Positions 25,266 to 34,256 are shown, counted from the stretch's first letter. The stretch: 64,000 nucleotides of DNA from Bacillus sp. HMF5848 (GCF_003944835.1 NZ_RWIV01000001.1:1031501-1095500), one strand, 5' to 3'. The notes: a model not told the origin generated them from the letters alone. Program-made: numbers and translations.

Positions 25266-27271
25266 AAGTAGGAAAAAGATTATTTCAATATGCACTCCAT
25301 TTTAAAAAGCGAATTTTGTTTGCGTTAGTTATGCTAACAGTTGCTGTATTAGCAGACTTATCAGGTCCGTTCATTGCAAAGCAAATCATTGATAATAATG
25401 TAATGGGGATTGAAAAAGCTTGGTATGAAACGAGTGAAATTGAAGGTTCAGTTTTATATAAGGGAAATTGGTATACAAGAGAGGACCGTTTGCCAGAGGG
25501 TGTTGAGAAAGGCGGAGAAGTGCGTATCCTTCAAGTTGAAAGAGCGTATTACTTTATAGAAGGTGACATTCCTATTGATGGACAACGCTCTATTAATGAC
25601 GGGACTGTTACAATAAAAAAAGGTGATACGGTCTCAAGCTATGAGGCGACAAAGCTTACTCGTGACGAATTAATGAGCTTCTATCGCCCAGAATTAAAAC
25701 CAATTCTAACATGGTTACTAATCTATCTATCATTAGTAGTAGCGGCAACATTTTTCACGTATGGACAACGATACTATTTACAAACGGCAGCCAACCGCAT
25801 TATTCAAAAAATGCGTGAGGATGTGTTTGCTAATATACAACGGCTACCAATTCGTTATTTCGATAATCGTCCAGCCGGAAAAATTGTCTCCCGCGTAACG
25901 AATGATACAGAAGCAATTCGAGAGCTATACGTGACAGTACTAGCTCAATTCGTAACAAGTATTATCTATATTATTGGGATATATATAGCTCTATTTTTAT
26001 TAGAAGTCCGTTTAGCACTAGTATGTATGATTATGGTGCCAATATTATTTGTTTGGATTCACCTGTATCGTAAAATTGCATCAAAATACAATCACGTAGT
26101 ACGTGCTCGCCTAAGTGATATTAACGGCATGATCAATGAATCAATTCAAGGTATGAATATTATTCAAGCATTCCGTCGTCAGCACGAAACAAAAAATGAA
26201 TTCGAGGAATTAAATAAAGAGCATTTTACGTTCCAAAACAAAATTTTAACACTTAATTCCTTAACCTCTCATAATCTTGTTTGGGTGTTTCGTAACCTAG
26301 CGTTCGTGGCGGTAATTTGGTATTTTGGTGGAGCAAGCTTAACAGCTAGTGGTGCTGTTTCATTAGGTGTGTTGTATGCGTTTGTTGATTATTTAAACAG
26401 ATTGTTCCATCCCATTAACGGTATTGTGAATCAGCTCGCAAACTTAGAACAAGCTCGTGTAGCGGGTGAGCGTGTATTCCAGCTACTAGATGAGGTGGGA
26501 GAAGACGTATCGACAGAGCAAGTACCTCGCTATAAAGGGAATGTAACGTTTGAACATGTTCATTTCGGCTATAAGGAAAACGAATACGTTTTAAAGGATA
26601 TTACGTTTGAAGCGAAGCAAGGGCAAACAATTGCGCTTGTGGGCCATACAGGCTCAGGGAAAAGCTCAATTATGAATTTGCTGTTCCGCTTTTACGATAT
26701 TCAAGAAGGTCGCATTTTAATTGATGGCAAAGATGTTCAGTCTATGTCGCGTCAAGCCTTGCGTAAGCATATGGGAATTGTACTGCAAGATCCCTTCTTG
26801 TTTACAGGTTCTGTAGCAACAAATGTAAGCTTACATGACCCTTCTATTACGCGTGAGAAAATTGAAAAAGCACTTCGTGATGTCGGAGCCGAACAACTGT
26901 TGAAGAATTTACCAAACGGGTATGATGAGGAAGTAATCGAAAAGGGAAGCACACTTTCATCAGGACAGCGTCAACTTATTTCCTTTGCCCGCGCACTAGC
27001 ATTTGACCCAGCTATTTTAATTTTAGATGAAGCAACAGCGAGCATTGATACAGAAACAGAAGCACTCATTCAAGATGCACTAGAAGTACTGAAAAAAGGA
27101 CGTACAACGTTTATCATCGCTCACCGCTTATCTACTATTAAAAATGCGGATTTGATTTTAGTTTTAGAAAAAGGAGTAATCGTTGAACGAGGCTCTCATG
27201 ATGAACTTATGGCCCGTGGTGGGAAGTACTATCAAATGTACGAATTGCAGCAAGGAAAAAAATTAGCATAG
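25262..27271 (+). CDS. bmrD: Heterodimeric ABC multidrug exporter subunit, BmrD/YheH-like
   Basis: 669 residues. Between the first and second membrane helices lies an extra domain of about 90 residues (roughly 45-140), expected outside the cell, as in YheH. The ATPase domain has Walker A GHTGSGKSS, a nonconsensus signature LSSGQRQL, and Walker B ILILDEATASID with the intact catalytic Glu. This complements BmrC: one composite site is competent and the other degenerate. Start overlaps the bmrC stop. A terminator follows at 27283. Confidence 0.9.
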   Translation: MKVGKRLFQYALHFKKRILFALVMLTVAVLADLSGPFIAKQIIDNNVMGIEKAWYETSEIEGSVLYKGNWYTREDRLPEGVEKGGEVRILQVERAYYFIEGDIPIDGQRSINDGTVTIKKGDTVSSYEATKLTRDELMSFYRPELKPILTWLLIYLSLVVAATFFTYGQRYYLQTAANRIIQKMREDVFANIQRLPIRYFDNRPAGKIVSRVTNDTEAIRELYVTVLAQFVTSIIYIIGIYIALFLLEVRLALVCMIMVPILFVWIHLYRKIASKYNHVVRARLSDINGMINESIQGMNIIQAFRRQHETKNEFEELNKEHFTFQNKILTLNSLTSHNLVWVFRNLAFVAVIWYFGGASLTASGAVSLGVLYAFVDYLNRLFHPINGIVNQLANLEQARVAGERVFQLLDEVGEDVSTEQVPRYKGNVTFEHVHFGYKENEYVLKDITFEAKQGQTIALVGHTGSGKSSIMNLLFRFYDIQEGRILIDGKDVQSMSRQALRKHMGIVLQDPFLFTGSVATNVSLHDPSITREKIEKALRDVGAEQLLKNLPNGYDEEVIEKGSTLSSGQRQLISFARALAFDPAILILDEATASIDTETEALIQDALEVLKKGRTTFIIAHRLSTIKNADLILVLEKGVIVERGSHDELMARGGKYYQMYELQQGKKLA

Positions 27272-27282
27272 TAATGGAGAAG

Positions 27283-27323
27283 TAGCATGATAATTCCAAG
27301 TGAATTGTCATGCTATTATTTTT
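27283..27323 (+). terminator. Terminator of bmrCD
   Basis: TAGCATGA-TAATT pairs with AATTG-TCATGCTA, followed by TTATTTTT. Confidence 0.8.
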
Positions 27324-27480
27324 GGATAATTTTTCTTGTACACAAAAATAGTTGAAACGTGTAATGTTTTAAAAGGTGGCTTTTAATTGGCTAAAGACTA
27401 ATACATAAGGGAAAATCATAAGCCATTTTCAAAAGGTTGCTGAATTCATATTAATAAAAAGACATACGGGGGAAAGTTTG

Positions 27481-28239
27481 ATGAAGCAACAGACAACAAT
27501 GATGTTGGCTATTCTACTATCGTTTTTATTAGTAGGTTGTAGTAATGGCACTCAAAGTAAGCAAGAAGAGAAAGTTGACGCGACACTTGATGCAACAGAA
27601 AAACAAGATGCCATTAAACAAGTAGAGGAACCACAAGTGTTAAAAGACGACGAATTATTAGTTATTATTGATGGAGAAGAACAAATCGTAACCGCTAAAT
27701 CAGAATTGACCGCTTTTGCAACAACGATAAAGGTTGTAGGAGATCCGAAGAAAGAAAATACATATGGTGATAGATATACAATATTCGAATGGCCAGAAGA
27801 ATCTCCGTATCATGTTCTTCAGTTTGGTCTGTATGAAAATAAATACGATCGAAGCTCACTAGAGATTGACATGGACAAGAAAATTAAAATGAGATTTTTA
27901 GAAAATATGACGTACTCTTACAACGGTAAAGGTGGACCGGATGAAAATACGTTTGTAGAAGAAGTTAATTTACATGAAATAGGACTAGAAGATACCTTTT
28001 CCTATGGCTTTAAAGCTGAAACAGTTATAGGAGACACTCACTTTGTAAAGGCGTTAGGACTCTTTAAAGAAACGGATTTTGGTAAACCTATGGTTGAATA
28101 CCGTTTTTACACTGTTAAGCCAAAAGAAAAAAAGGAATACAGTGTGATGTTTAAATATTTAAAGGAAAAAGAAACACCTGAATTTACTGCTGCAATGTTT
28201 GCTATGCTAAAAAGTCATTCTGTAAAGGTTGATAATTAA
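27481..28239 (+). CDS. Lipoprotein of unknown function
   Basis: 252 residues with a lipoprotein signal: hydrophobic stretch MMLAILLSFLLVGC with lipobox LVGC, cleavage expected before the Cys at about residue 20. Next comes a charged Lys/Glu-rich linker (about 25-60), then a globular domain with strands. Chosen start is ATG 27481; the TTG just before it lies against the GGGGGAAAG ribosome site. Attached to the outer face of the membrane. No family recognised. Confidence 0.75.
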   Translation: MKQQTTMMLAILLSFLLVGCSNGTQSKQEEKVDATLDATEKQDAIKQVEEPQVLKDDELLVIIDGEEQIVTAKSELTAFATTIKVVGDPKKENTYGDRYTIFEWPEESPYHVLQFGLYENKYDRSSLEIDMDKKIKMRFLENMTYSYNGKGGPDENTFVEEVNLHEIGLEDTFSYGFKAETVIGDTHFVKALGLFKETDFGKPMVEYRFYTVKPKEKKEYSVMFKYLKEKETPEFTAAMFAMLKSHSVKVDN

Positions 28240-28254
28240 AAAAGTAAACATAAT

Positions 28255-28286
28255 AGCCCTTACCATATGGTTGGGGCTTTTTTTAT
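28255..28286 (+). terminator. Terminator of the lipoprotein gene
   Basis: AGCCC...GGGGCT hairpin followed by eight T residues; A-rich bases upstream may let it serve the minus-strand gene too. Confidence 0.75.
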
Positions 28287-28328
28287 TTTAAAAATCCATC
28301 CATAAAAAAAGAAGTGATTAGGGGCATG

Positions 28329-29036
28329 TTAAGGAAGTTGCCTTTGAATTGGCCGATTGTTTTGCGGGAATATGCCTCTATAATAATCTAGCTGTTTAGT
28401 TGATAATTGCAATGGTTCTTCAAATACATACCACTTTACGTTTTCGGTACATGGAGGTGTTGTTAAGGAACCGACATATGCAATGTTGTTTAAATGCTCG
28501 GGAAAAAAATCGTTAATTTTTAACACGACAATACCCGTTTTTTCGTTGCTTTCCCAAATTTTTTTTAAAAGTCGATGACTATCCCCTAAAGTAAAGAAAA
28601 TAGAGAGTATAGCATATTCTTTTTCGCTATTTTGATGAATAAAGTGAGCTTCCATTGGGTGAAAGTTTCCATTAATGGTATGTTCACTAGGGGCATTAAA
28701 GTGAATTTGCTTTAAAAAATATTTGCTATCATCTATTAATACATAATTAAAATGCTCATCAGATGAAATACCCACTTCAAATGTATAATCACGTCTTTGA
28801 ATATTGTAATAGCTAGGTATGTAGTGATAGGTAAAAGGGAGTGATGGTGAAAATGTTGGATTGTTAAAATTAACAGGTGATTGCTTATGCCCTTCAGCGC
28901 ATAGGGTATAGGCTGGTTTGATTTGGCTCCAATACTCAGGACCTGTTTCACCTGAATATGACCAATCTTTTTTGGCAATAGCACTTTTAGAGAAACAAAT
29001 ACATAATATAATAGTTATGAGTACCTTCCGATACAT
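28329..29036 (-). CDS. Alpha-carbonic anhydrase-like secreted protein with a substituted zinc ligand
   Basis: 235 residues with a cleavable signal peptide (about 1-21, ending KSAIA). Seen: DWSYSGETGPEYW, CAEGHKQSPVNF, the central APSEH block, and SLTTPPCTE, all hallmarks of alpha-carbonic anhydrases; Cys46 and the Cys of TTPPC form the usual disulfide pair. Known: zinc is held by three His, two of them in an HxH pair. Here the pair reads H112-F-N114: the second His is Asn (codon AAT at 28697-28695). The third ligand, His131 in EAHFIH, is present. Inferred: weakened or lost hydratase activity, or a binding role; a sequencing error cannot be ruled out. GAGGAG site before ATG. Confidence 0.85.
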   Translation of the reverse strand: MYRKVLITIILCICFSKSAIAKKDWSYSGETGPEYWSQIKPAYTLCAEGHKQSPVNFNNPTFSPSLPFTYHYIPSYYNIQRRDYTFEVGISSDEHFNYVLIDDSKYFLKQIHFNAPSEHTINGNFHPMEAHFIHQNSEKEYAILSIFFTLGDSHRLLKKIWESNEKTGIVVLKINDFFPEHLNNIAYVGSLTTPPCTENVKWYVFEEPLQLSTKQLDYYRGIFPQNNRPIQRQLP

Positions 29037-29068
29037 GACTCAACACTCCTCATGTCGTAAATATTCGC

Positions 29069-29533
29069 CTATTTCAGCGGTTCATGTAATCCAACTCCAA
29101 CAGCATAATGATCCCAAAAAATCTCCTCAATCTTTGTTTTATTTGATTGATTACAATGAACCATTACAATGACTTCTCCGTTCTTCGTATCAGAACGAAG
29201 TGCTTTTTCATGCTTTTTTTTAAATAAAATACCGACTAGTGTACCTATCACACCACCAAAAATTAATCCTATCAGTGCCCAAATGATAGGACCCCACGTT
29301 AATATAAAACCATAAATAGCTCCAAGAAGCATAAAGACAACACCAAAGCTTGTAGTTAAATCAAATAAGCTTTTGCCATCTGTTTGGTGTAAAGAATCAA
29401 ATAAAACAGTTTTCCCAACTCGCTTATCTAAAGGGACAACAAGTATATGTGATTTAGCAATATTGTTTCTCTCGAGTTCGGCAAGAGCTAATTCTAATGA
29501 GTTGGAATATTTAAACGAAGCAAATATATACAT
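29069..29533 (-). CDS. Membrane protein with central glycine-rich double helix
   Basis: 154 residues: a soluble N-terminal part of about 60 residues resembling a stress/ferredoxin-like alpha-beta domain (IFASFKYSNSLELALAEL), two membrane helices (about 63-105) with glycine spacing like GLIFGGVIGTLVG, and a charged C-terminal alpha-beta segment. AAAGGAG before ATG. Function unknown; similar layouts occur in DUF1269/GsiB-unrelated stress membrane proteins, but I cannot assign it. Confidence 0.6.
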   Translation of the reverse strand: MYIFASFKYSNSLELALAELERNNIAKSHILVVPLDKRVGKTVLFDSLHQTDGKSLFDLTTSFGVVFMLLGAIYGFILTWGPIIWALIGLIFGGVIGTLVGILFKKKHEKALRSDTKNGEVIVMVHCNQSNKTKIEEIFWDHYAVGVGLHEPLK

Positions 29534-29544
29534 GTTTTACTCCT

Positions 29545-30336
29545 TTATATGGGGTGTTTTGTAGTGAAATTTTGATAAGTAGCTTTCAAAAAACGAGATT
29601 GTTCGATTTTGAACATTTTGTTGTTTTCCACGGTGTTAACGTAAGCGTCATACATCATAAATAAATACCCGGAAGGTATATATAGGAACCACTGTGGCTG
29701 TATGATTTGTTTTGTTTTTTCGAATTCTCCTAAGAAAGCATAATGAAAGCCTTCCAGTAAATTTGCTTGTGTAGCAATAATGACAAAAACAATTAATGTG
29801 AAAAATGCAACAGGGATCCGTCTGTTATAAATGTGACCCACACCAGGAACTAGCAACGTCCAAAATACAGAAATCCATGGTGTTCGTAATTCTAAGAAAT
29901 TTAGCTCGATAGGAGATAAGTAAAACGGGACGGTATCATGATGAGATTGGCGATATGCTAGAGTATATAACTGATTGATTTTTACTGTTCGTTGATAACA
30001 ATCCCATATAGCAAAGATGTACATGCCTATGTAAAATAAAAACCACTTAATATTAATAACGTCTTTTGCTGTCTCAAACTCACCATGCATAGAATAGAGA
30101 ATTGCTGTATTGAGTTGACTCATGTTGTTTATAAAAATCTCCCAAATAATTAACGTAAACCCAATGAAGTAGCTGTTAATAAGTAAGTGACCAAACCCCG
30201 GAAATGCCATGGACCACCACGCAACCATCCAAGGATTCTTTATATGAATATGATTAGAAGTTATTGAATTAAGACTGTATAAGTAACGTCTTGCTCTTTG
30301 CTTGTTCATTTGTGGGTTAAATTTTGTTAGATCCAT
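29545..30336 (-). CDS. Polytopic membrane protein with internal duplication
   Basis: 263 residues made of two related halves, about 30-125 and 145-240. Both contain (N/T)PW followed by a Trp/aromatic helix, PG(F/V)GH, a helix, H/Y...GEFE..K..I...WF, and a closing DxY/DCY segment. Each half has about three membrane helices. The gene ends 11 bases before the 29533 gene begins, so the two likely form an operon. AGAAGGTG before ATG. Function unknown. Confidence 0.65.
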   Translation of the reverse strand: MDLTKFNPQMNKQRARRYLYSLNSITSNHIHIKNPWMVAWWSMAFPGFGHLLINSYFIGFTLIIWEIFINNMSQLNTAILYSMHGEFETAKDVINIKWFLFYIGMYIFAIWDCYQRTVKINQLYTLAYRQSHHDTVPFYLSPIELNFLELRTPWISVFWTLLVPGVGHIYNRRIPVAFFTLIVFVIIATQANLLEGFHYAFLGEFEKTKQIIQPQWFLYIPSGYLFMMYDAYVNTVENNKMFKIEQSRFLKATYQNFTTKHPI

Positions 30337-30414
30337 GATGCACCTTCTAATGATTTTACTTTTATCATGCTACAAAAGCCTTATAATAATTCTTTGTAAT
30401 GGGATTTAAACAGT

Positions 30415-30452
30415 AAAAAGGAGAACGCCGTATATTCTGCGTTCTCCTTTTA
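30415..30452 (-). terminator. Terminator of the HAD-family gene
   Basis: AAAAGGAGAACGC / GCGTTCTCCTTTT, a perfect 13-bp stem with 10-nt loop; T-run on either strand, so it may be bidirectional. Confidence 0.9.
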
Positions 30453-30459
30453 CAATATA

Positions 30460-31326
30460 TTAGTCTACTTTTATTTTATTTAAAAACTCGAAGCGTTGCT
30501 GCTTTCTAAAATGTTCTCGAATCATATAGGCAACACCGAGTTGGTTGTTTGAACGGGTAATCCAATCTGCGGCTTTCTTAACATCTGGTTTTGCTTGCCC
30601 CATAGCAACACCAAGCCCTGCTGCTTCTAACATTGGAATATCATCGCTCTCGTCTCCAATAACGACCATTTTATTTACTTCAATATTAAGATGTTTACCA
30701 AGTGCTTTTAAACCACCTAGCTTAGAAACGCCTCTTGGAACAATAACAAAGGCATTATGCGTTTCCTTAGTAATTACATCAACCTCAGGGAAAGCATTAG
30801 CTATCGCAGTCATAGCATGCTCTCGTTCTTGCTTATCAGAAAAATACACTTCTAATTTCGGTGCTTCCACTGGTTTATCACGCAGACTATCTCCTAATGA
30901 ATCTACAAATTGTAACGGATAAAACAAAGGGTCACCAGAGCTTAAAACAACTTTCCCTAATAAGCTTCCTGGAAGTCTTTTCTTATTACTTATGGAGAAG
31001 CGTTCGTGCTGTATGCGAATGTTACATTCAAACGTCTCAAGAACTTGAACGATATTAAATGTCATTTCTTCCGATAATCGCTTAACTTGAAGTGGCTCAT
31101 CAATGCTGTCTCCAATAAATGCCCCATCATGAGTAACTAGATGGGATTCAAGTTTTAACGCTTTGGCGACTTTTTTTGCTGATAAAAAACTTCGACCTGT
31201 CACTAATGTAACGTATACTTCCTTTGATAAAGCAAAGTCAATCGCTTCTTTCGTATCTCGCTGTAATCTTCCATTTGGCTTCAATAGTGTCCCGTCAATA
31301 TTAATAGCTAGTAGTTTATACAACAT
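30460..31326 (-). CDS. Cof-type HAD-IIB protein lacking the nucleophile Asp
   Basis: 288 residues, usual length for Cof/YkrA-type phosphatases. Seen: motif II VTLVTGRS, motif III Lys in GVSKLGGLKAL, motif IV VIGDESDDIPMLEAAG, and an inserted cap domain at about 85-195. Motif I reads INIDGTLL, so the first Asp of the DxD pair, which forms the phospho-aspartate in the family, is Asn9 (codon AAT at 31302-31300); Asp11 is kept. Inferred: either catalytically dead and regulatory, or dependent on deamidation. All other motifs look normal, which argues against simple decay. Confidence 0.85.
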   Translation of the reverse strand: MLYKLLAINIDGTLLKPNGRLQRDTKEAIDFALSKEVYVTLVTGRSFLSAKKVAKALKLESHLVTHDGAFIGDSIDEPLQVKRLSEEMTFNIVQVLETFECNIRIQHERFSISNKKRLPGSLLGKVVLSSGDPLFYPLQFVDSLGDSLRDKPVEAPKLEVYFSDKQEREHAMTAIANAFPEVDVITKETHNAFVIVPRGVSKLGGLKALGKHLNIEVNKMVVIGDESDDIPMLEAAGLGVAMGQAKPDVKKAADWITRSNNQLGVAYMIREHFRKQQRFEFLNKIKVD

Positions 31327-31635
31327 AAGGGATCCCCCTAATCAAGTTTTTTACGACAATAAAGTCTCTTTTTTAATCTGTATGAGCCGAGCTATATATA
31401 TAGAACATCTGTCATAAAAATATAAGGTTTTACATAGCAATCACGTAGCCTATTTGCTTAACTTAGTCACATCCTTAAACATCAATAAATTCTCTAAGAC
31501 ATGTTTAATAAGACTCAAGTGAATGGGGGAAATACTCGGATAAGCAACGTAGTTTGTTAAGGGAAAGAAGGTAAATGTGGGAAGGGTGAACAGATAATTG
31601 AATTGATTGTTTTAGTGTCAGGTGATTTAATGTGA
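31327..31635. other. Intergenic region with no gene
   Basis: About 310 bases upstream of the HAD-family gene. Contains its promoter region, but I see no clear -35/-10 pair on the minus strand, no ORF with a ribosome site and no repeat until the array begins. Confidence 0.4.
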
Positions 31636-32156
31636 TTTTATCCGCGTTATTCAAGAATTCCGCATGCGTTTTCAAGAGTTTTCACCCGTTTTTCAAGAAT
31701 TCCGCGCGCGTTTTCAAGAGATTTCATCCGTTTTTCAAGAATTCTACGCTTTTTCAAGAATTTATCCGCGTTATTCAAGAATTTCGCGTGCGTTTTCAAG
31801 AGTTTTCACCCGTTTTTCAAGAATTCTACGATTTTTCAAGAATTTATCCGCGTTATTCAAGAATTCCGCACGCTTTTTCAAGAGATTTCACTCGTTATTC
31901 AAGAATTCTACGCTTTTTTCAAGAATTTATCCTCGTTATTCAAGAATTCTACGCGCGTTTTCAAGAGTTTTCACCCGTTTTTCAAGAATTCTACGATTTT
32001 TCAAGAATTTATCCGCGTTATTCAAGAATTCCGCGTGCGTATTCAAGAGTTTTCCCCCGTTATTCAAGAATTCTACGATTTTTCAAGAATTTATTCGCGT
32101 TATTCAAGAATTCCGCGCGCGTATTCAAGAGTTTCCCCCCTTTTTTCAAGAATTTC
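31636..32156. repeat. Phased tandem repeat array, TTCAAGA units
   Basis: About 25 consecutive units, each opening with TTCAAGA and 19-22 bp long. Four unit types follow one another in fixed order: D (TTCAAGAATTTATCCGCG), A (TTCAAGAATTCCGCRYGCG), B (TTCAAGAGTTTTCACCCG) and C (TTCAAGAATTCTACG). Successive D units start at 31753, 31835, 31918, 32000 and 32082, a higher-order period of 82-83 bp. Mean unit spacing is about 20.5 bp, two turns of B-DNA. There is no spacer DNA between units and no cas gene. Two forward frames stay open through the array only because the unit lacks stop codons. Confidence 0.95.
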
Positions 32157-32331
32157 CCGAAAAAGAAGTCGGTAATGTAGGTGTTGTAACATTAGGAAAG
32201 CCAAGTGGCTCAAGCATCTTAGTATGCTAAAAGAGGAGTTGCTTTATTTGGCAGTCTCGTGCACTTCAGTGAGAAGGTTGCCTATCAATATCAAAAAGAC
32301 TGTCAAAGTTGGCTGGATACCTGTATCAAAC

Positions 32332-32365
32332 AAAAAAACGAGCTAAAGGTTCTAGCCCTAGCTCG
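32332..32365 (-). terminator. Terminator of yheA
   Basis: CGAGCTA / TAGCTCG stem with 13-nt loop; seven T residues follow on the minus strand. Confidence 0.8.
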
Positions 32366-32378
32366 CTTTCTGTGTGTA

Positions 32379-32720
32379 TTATTTATAAAGATCTTCAAGT
32401 GGCTTCATCATAATACGACTTACTTCTGTGAAAATCATGTTCATACGTTGTTCAGCTTCCATAAGCTTCGCAATTTTTTCATTTTGCTGTGCCTGCATAG
32501 CAAGACCTTGAATTTGTTGTACTTCTTGTTCTGTTACTTCTTGACCGGCCATTTGCTTTTGTTGTAGGTCTACTTGAATTGAGCGGAACTGTTCAAATAA
32601 TTGATGTGACTCTGGATCCTGCTGCATGCTTTCATAAGCATTTGCTACGGCTTTAAATTCATCACTCTCACGAATACCTTTTTCAAGTTCATATGCAACG
32701 TCATGTAGATTTACTGACAT
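32379..32720 (-). CDS. yheA: YheA, YlbF/YmcA-family helical protein
   Basis: 113 residues, fully helical, rich in Gln and Glu, matching the UPF0342/YheA group: opening VNLHDVAYELEKGIRESDEF and a central helix with EQFRSIQVDLQQKQMAGQ. Known: relatives YlbF and YmcA form a complex with YaaT that affects RNase Y and development; YheA itself has no firm role. AGGAGG before ATG. Neighbour of yheB as in B. subtilis. Confidence 0.88.
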   Translation of the reverse strand: MSVNLHDVAYELEKGIRESDEFKAVANAYESMQQDPESHQLFEQFRSIQVDLQQKQMAGQEVTEQEVQQIQGLAMQAQQNEKIAKLMEAEQRMNMIFTEVSRIMMKPLEDLYK

Positions 32721-32780
32721 AAAATAATACCTCCTAAAAATTTGTTATATTAACTATAGAACAAAACTTGATAAATATGA

Positions 32781-33911
32781 CTATCCAAGCAACATAACTA
32801 TGACACCTTGAACGAATCCAATGAGACCTCCTAGAAGAGCTCCAAGCCATGTGATCATTTTGAATTCTCTACGAGAAATGGATAGAACCATATCCTCTAA
32901 TCTCGACACACTAAAAGATTCGACTTGCTGCTTCACAATGTCTGCTAAGTGTAATCGTTCCATCATTCGTTCAATACGGGTGGCTAATAGCTCACTCATG
33001 TTGTCGAAAATACTAGGAAGCCAATTATTTATAATTGATTGTCTATAAGATAATAATAATTTCCCAATAGGTTTGTTTAGTGTTTTCTCAACCTTTAAAA
33101 AGGTAAGTGTTTGCTTTTGTAATTCTGCTGAGATTTTACCAGTACCAACTTGCTCGTCAATGTCTTTAAAGGTTAATGTTTTTAACTTATTCCATTCACC
33201 TTGAATAAGCTGGGCAAGAGCTTCTCGTGTCCGAGGGTTATGTAAAAATTTAGAAAGCTCTGGTAATATCTTCTCCGTTAATCCATTTTGACCTAAAAAC
33301 ATCTGTACCATATTACCAAGCATGCCACGATTTTCAAAAAATTCATCAATCATAGATGCAAGCTTTCGTTTACCCTCTTCAGTTTGAAAAAATTCTATTC
33401 CTTTATCAGCTAAGTAATCTGCAAGCTTTCTAGGCTGTTCATCGAGTTTTTCTAAGATTTTCGGAGATAGAATTTGTTCGATAGGCGTTTCGCCTTGTAC
33501 TAGTGTATCATACTTTGCTGCTACCCAACCGGCTATTTTATCTTCTAGGGATTGAGTTAGATTAGTAGCCCCCATTTTTGCAGCTATACTTGCTATTGTT
33601 CGGTCTGAATCTAAATATCTTTCTATCTCTTCAGTAGCCCATCGCAAGATATCCTCTTTAAAGCTAGGCTCCTGTAGTTTTCTGCGCAATCCTTCAGGTG
33701 TTAAAAGATGTTCGACAACCATTTTCCCCATTTGATGAGCAAGCTCGTCACGACGCTTCGGTATGAGCCCGGGTGTGAATGGCAATCTAACTCCAAATAT
33801 AAAAATTGGATTGTGGGGGCGGAAAAGCATCTTAATTGCTAAAGAATTTGTAAACCCTCCTATGACTGCTCCCACAATCATCATCCCAATAATTAAAAAA
33901 GTTGCTTCCAT
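32781..33911 (-). CDS. yheB: YheB, DUF445 membrane protein
   Basis: 376 residues, matching YheB length. Seen: an N-terminal membrane helix ([16 protein letters not shown]), the motif [10 protein letters not shown], then [16 protein letters not shown], a long helical domain and a C-terminal membrane helix ([15 protein letters not shown]). DUF445 family; function unknown. Start is ATG 33911 with TTGGAGG six bases ahead; the frame extends ten codons upstream without a ribosome site. Confidence 0.88.
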   Translation of the reverse strand: MEATFLIIGMMIVGAVIGGFTNSLAIKMLFRPHNPIFIFGVRLPFTPGLIPKRRDELAHQMGKMVVEHLLTPEGLRRKLQEPSFKEDILRWATEEIERYLDSDRTIASIAAKMGATNLTQSLEDKIAGWVAAKYDTLVQGETPIEQILSPKILEKLDEQPRKLADYLADKGIEFFQTEEGKRKLASMIDEFFENRGMLGNMVQMFLGQNGLTEKILPELSKFLHNPRTREALAQLIQGEWNKLKTLTFKDIDEQVGTGKISAELQKQTLTFLKVEKTLNKPIGKLLLSYRQSIINNWLPSIFDNMSELLATRIERMMERLHLADIVKQQVESFSVSRLEDMVLSISRREFKMITWLGALLGGLIGFVQGVIVMLLG

Positions 33912-34005
33912 AATAATCCTCCAATAAATCAAATGTTTCACAGTTTATATTGTTTCTACATACGATACGATATCAGACATTCGCCTATATATAAATGATT
34001 ATTTA

Positions 34006-34132
34006 GCTTTTCTTTTGTTCAGCTCTTCCGCCTAGGCGCTCGCGATGCTTCAGAAAAGTCGATGAAGTAAAAAAACGACTTCATCACTTTTCCTCCAGCC
34101 GTGTCGCGCCTGAGCAGTCGGCTCCGCTTATC
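34006..34132. repeat. GC-rich intergenic repeat, copy 1
   Basis: Imperfect palindrome between AGCTCTTCCGCC and GGCTCCGCTT, with a nested GATGAAGT...ACTTCATC hairpin. Immediately followed by a second related element. Confidence 0.55.
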
Positions 34133-34256
34133 TTTTGTCTAGCTTCAGCGCTTAGGCCCTCGAGGTCTTAAGCCGACCACCTTCGGAGGGCAGGCCCTTC
34201 CTGCGGAGGCCGTCTTAAGCTAGTCGGGCCTGAGCAAAGCGCTTCCGCTTTTCTTA
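34133..34256. repeat. GC-rich intergenic repeat, copy 2
   Basis: Begins TTTGTCTAGCTTCAGCGC and ends AGCGCTTCCGC, with inner GTCTTAAGCCGAC...GTCTTAAGCTAGTC segments and a CTTCGGAGG/CCTGCGGAGG core. Shares TCTAGCT, CTTAAGCC, GTCTTAAGCT and GTCGGG(G/C)C with the element at 54013-54112, so all belong to one family. Elements of this look are, from general experience, common between Bacillaceae genes. No ORF inside. Confidence 0.7.

Noticed and set aside
31636-32156. CRISPR array
   Set aside because: Units are contiguous with no unique spacers, the units themselves vary, and no cas gene is nearby.
31632-32230. Two overlapping open frames of about 185 codons through the TTCAAGA array, encoding FQEF-type repeats
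   Set aside because: No ribosome site, two frames equally open, low-complexity product, and an 82-83 bp period that is not a multiple of three; the frames stay open because the repeat unit has no stop codon.
32162-32230. In-frame stretch ending GVVTLGKPSGSSILVC after the repeat array, resembling the end of a real protein
   Set aside because: No start, no ribosome site and no family match; may be a gene remnant next to the array but cannot be supported.
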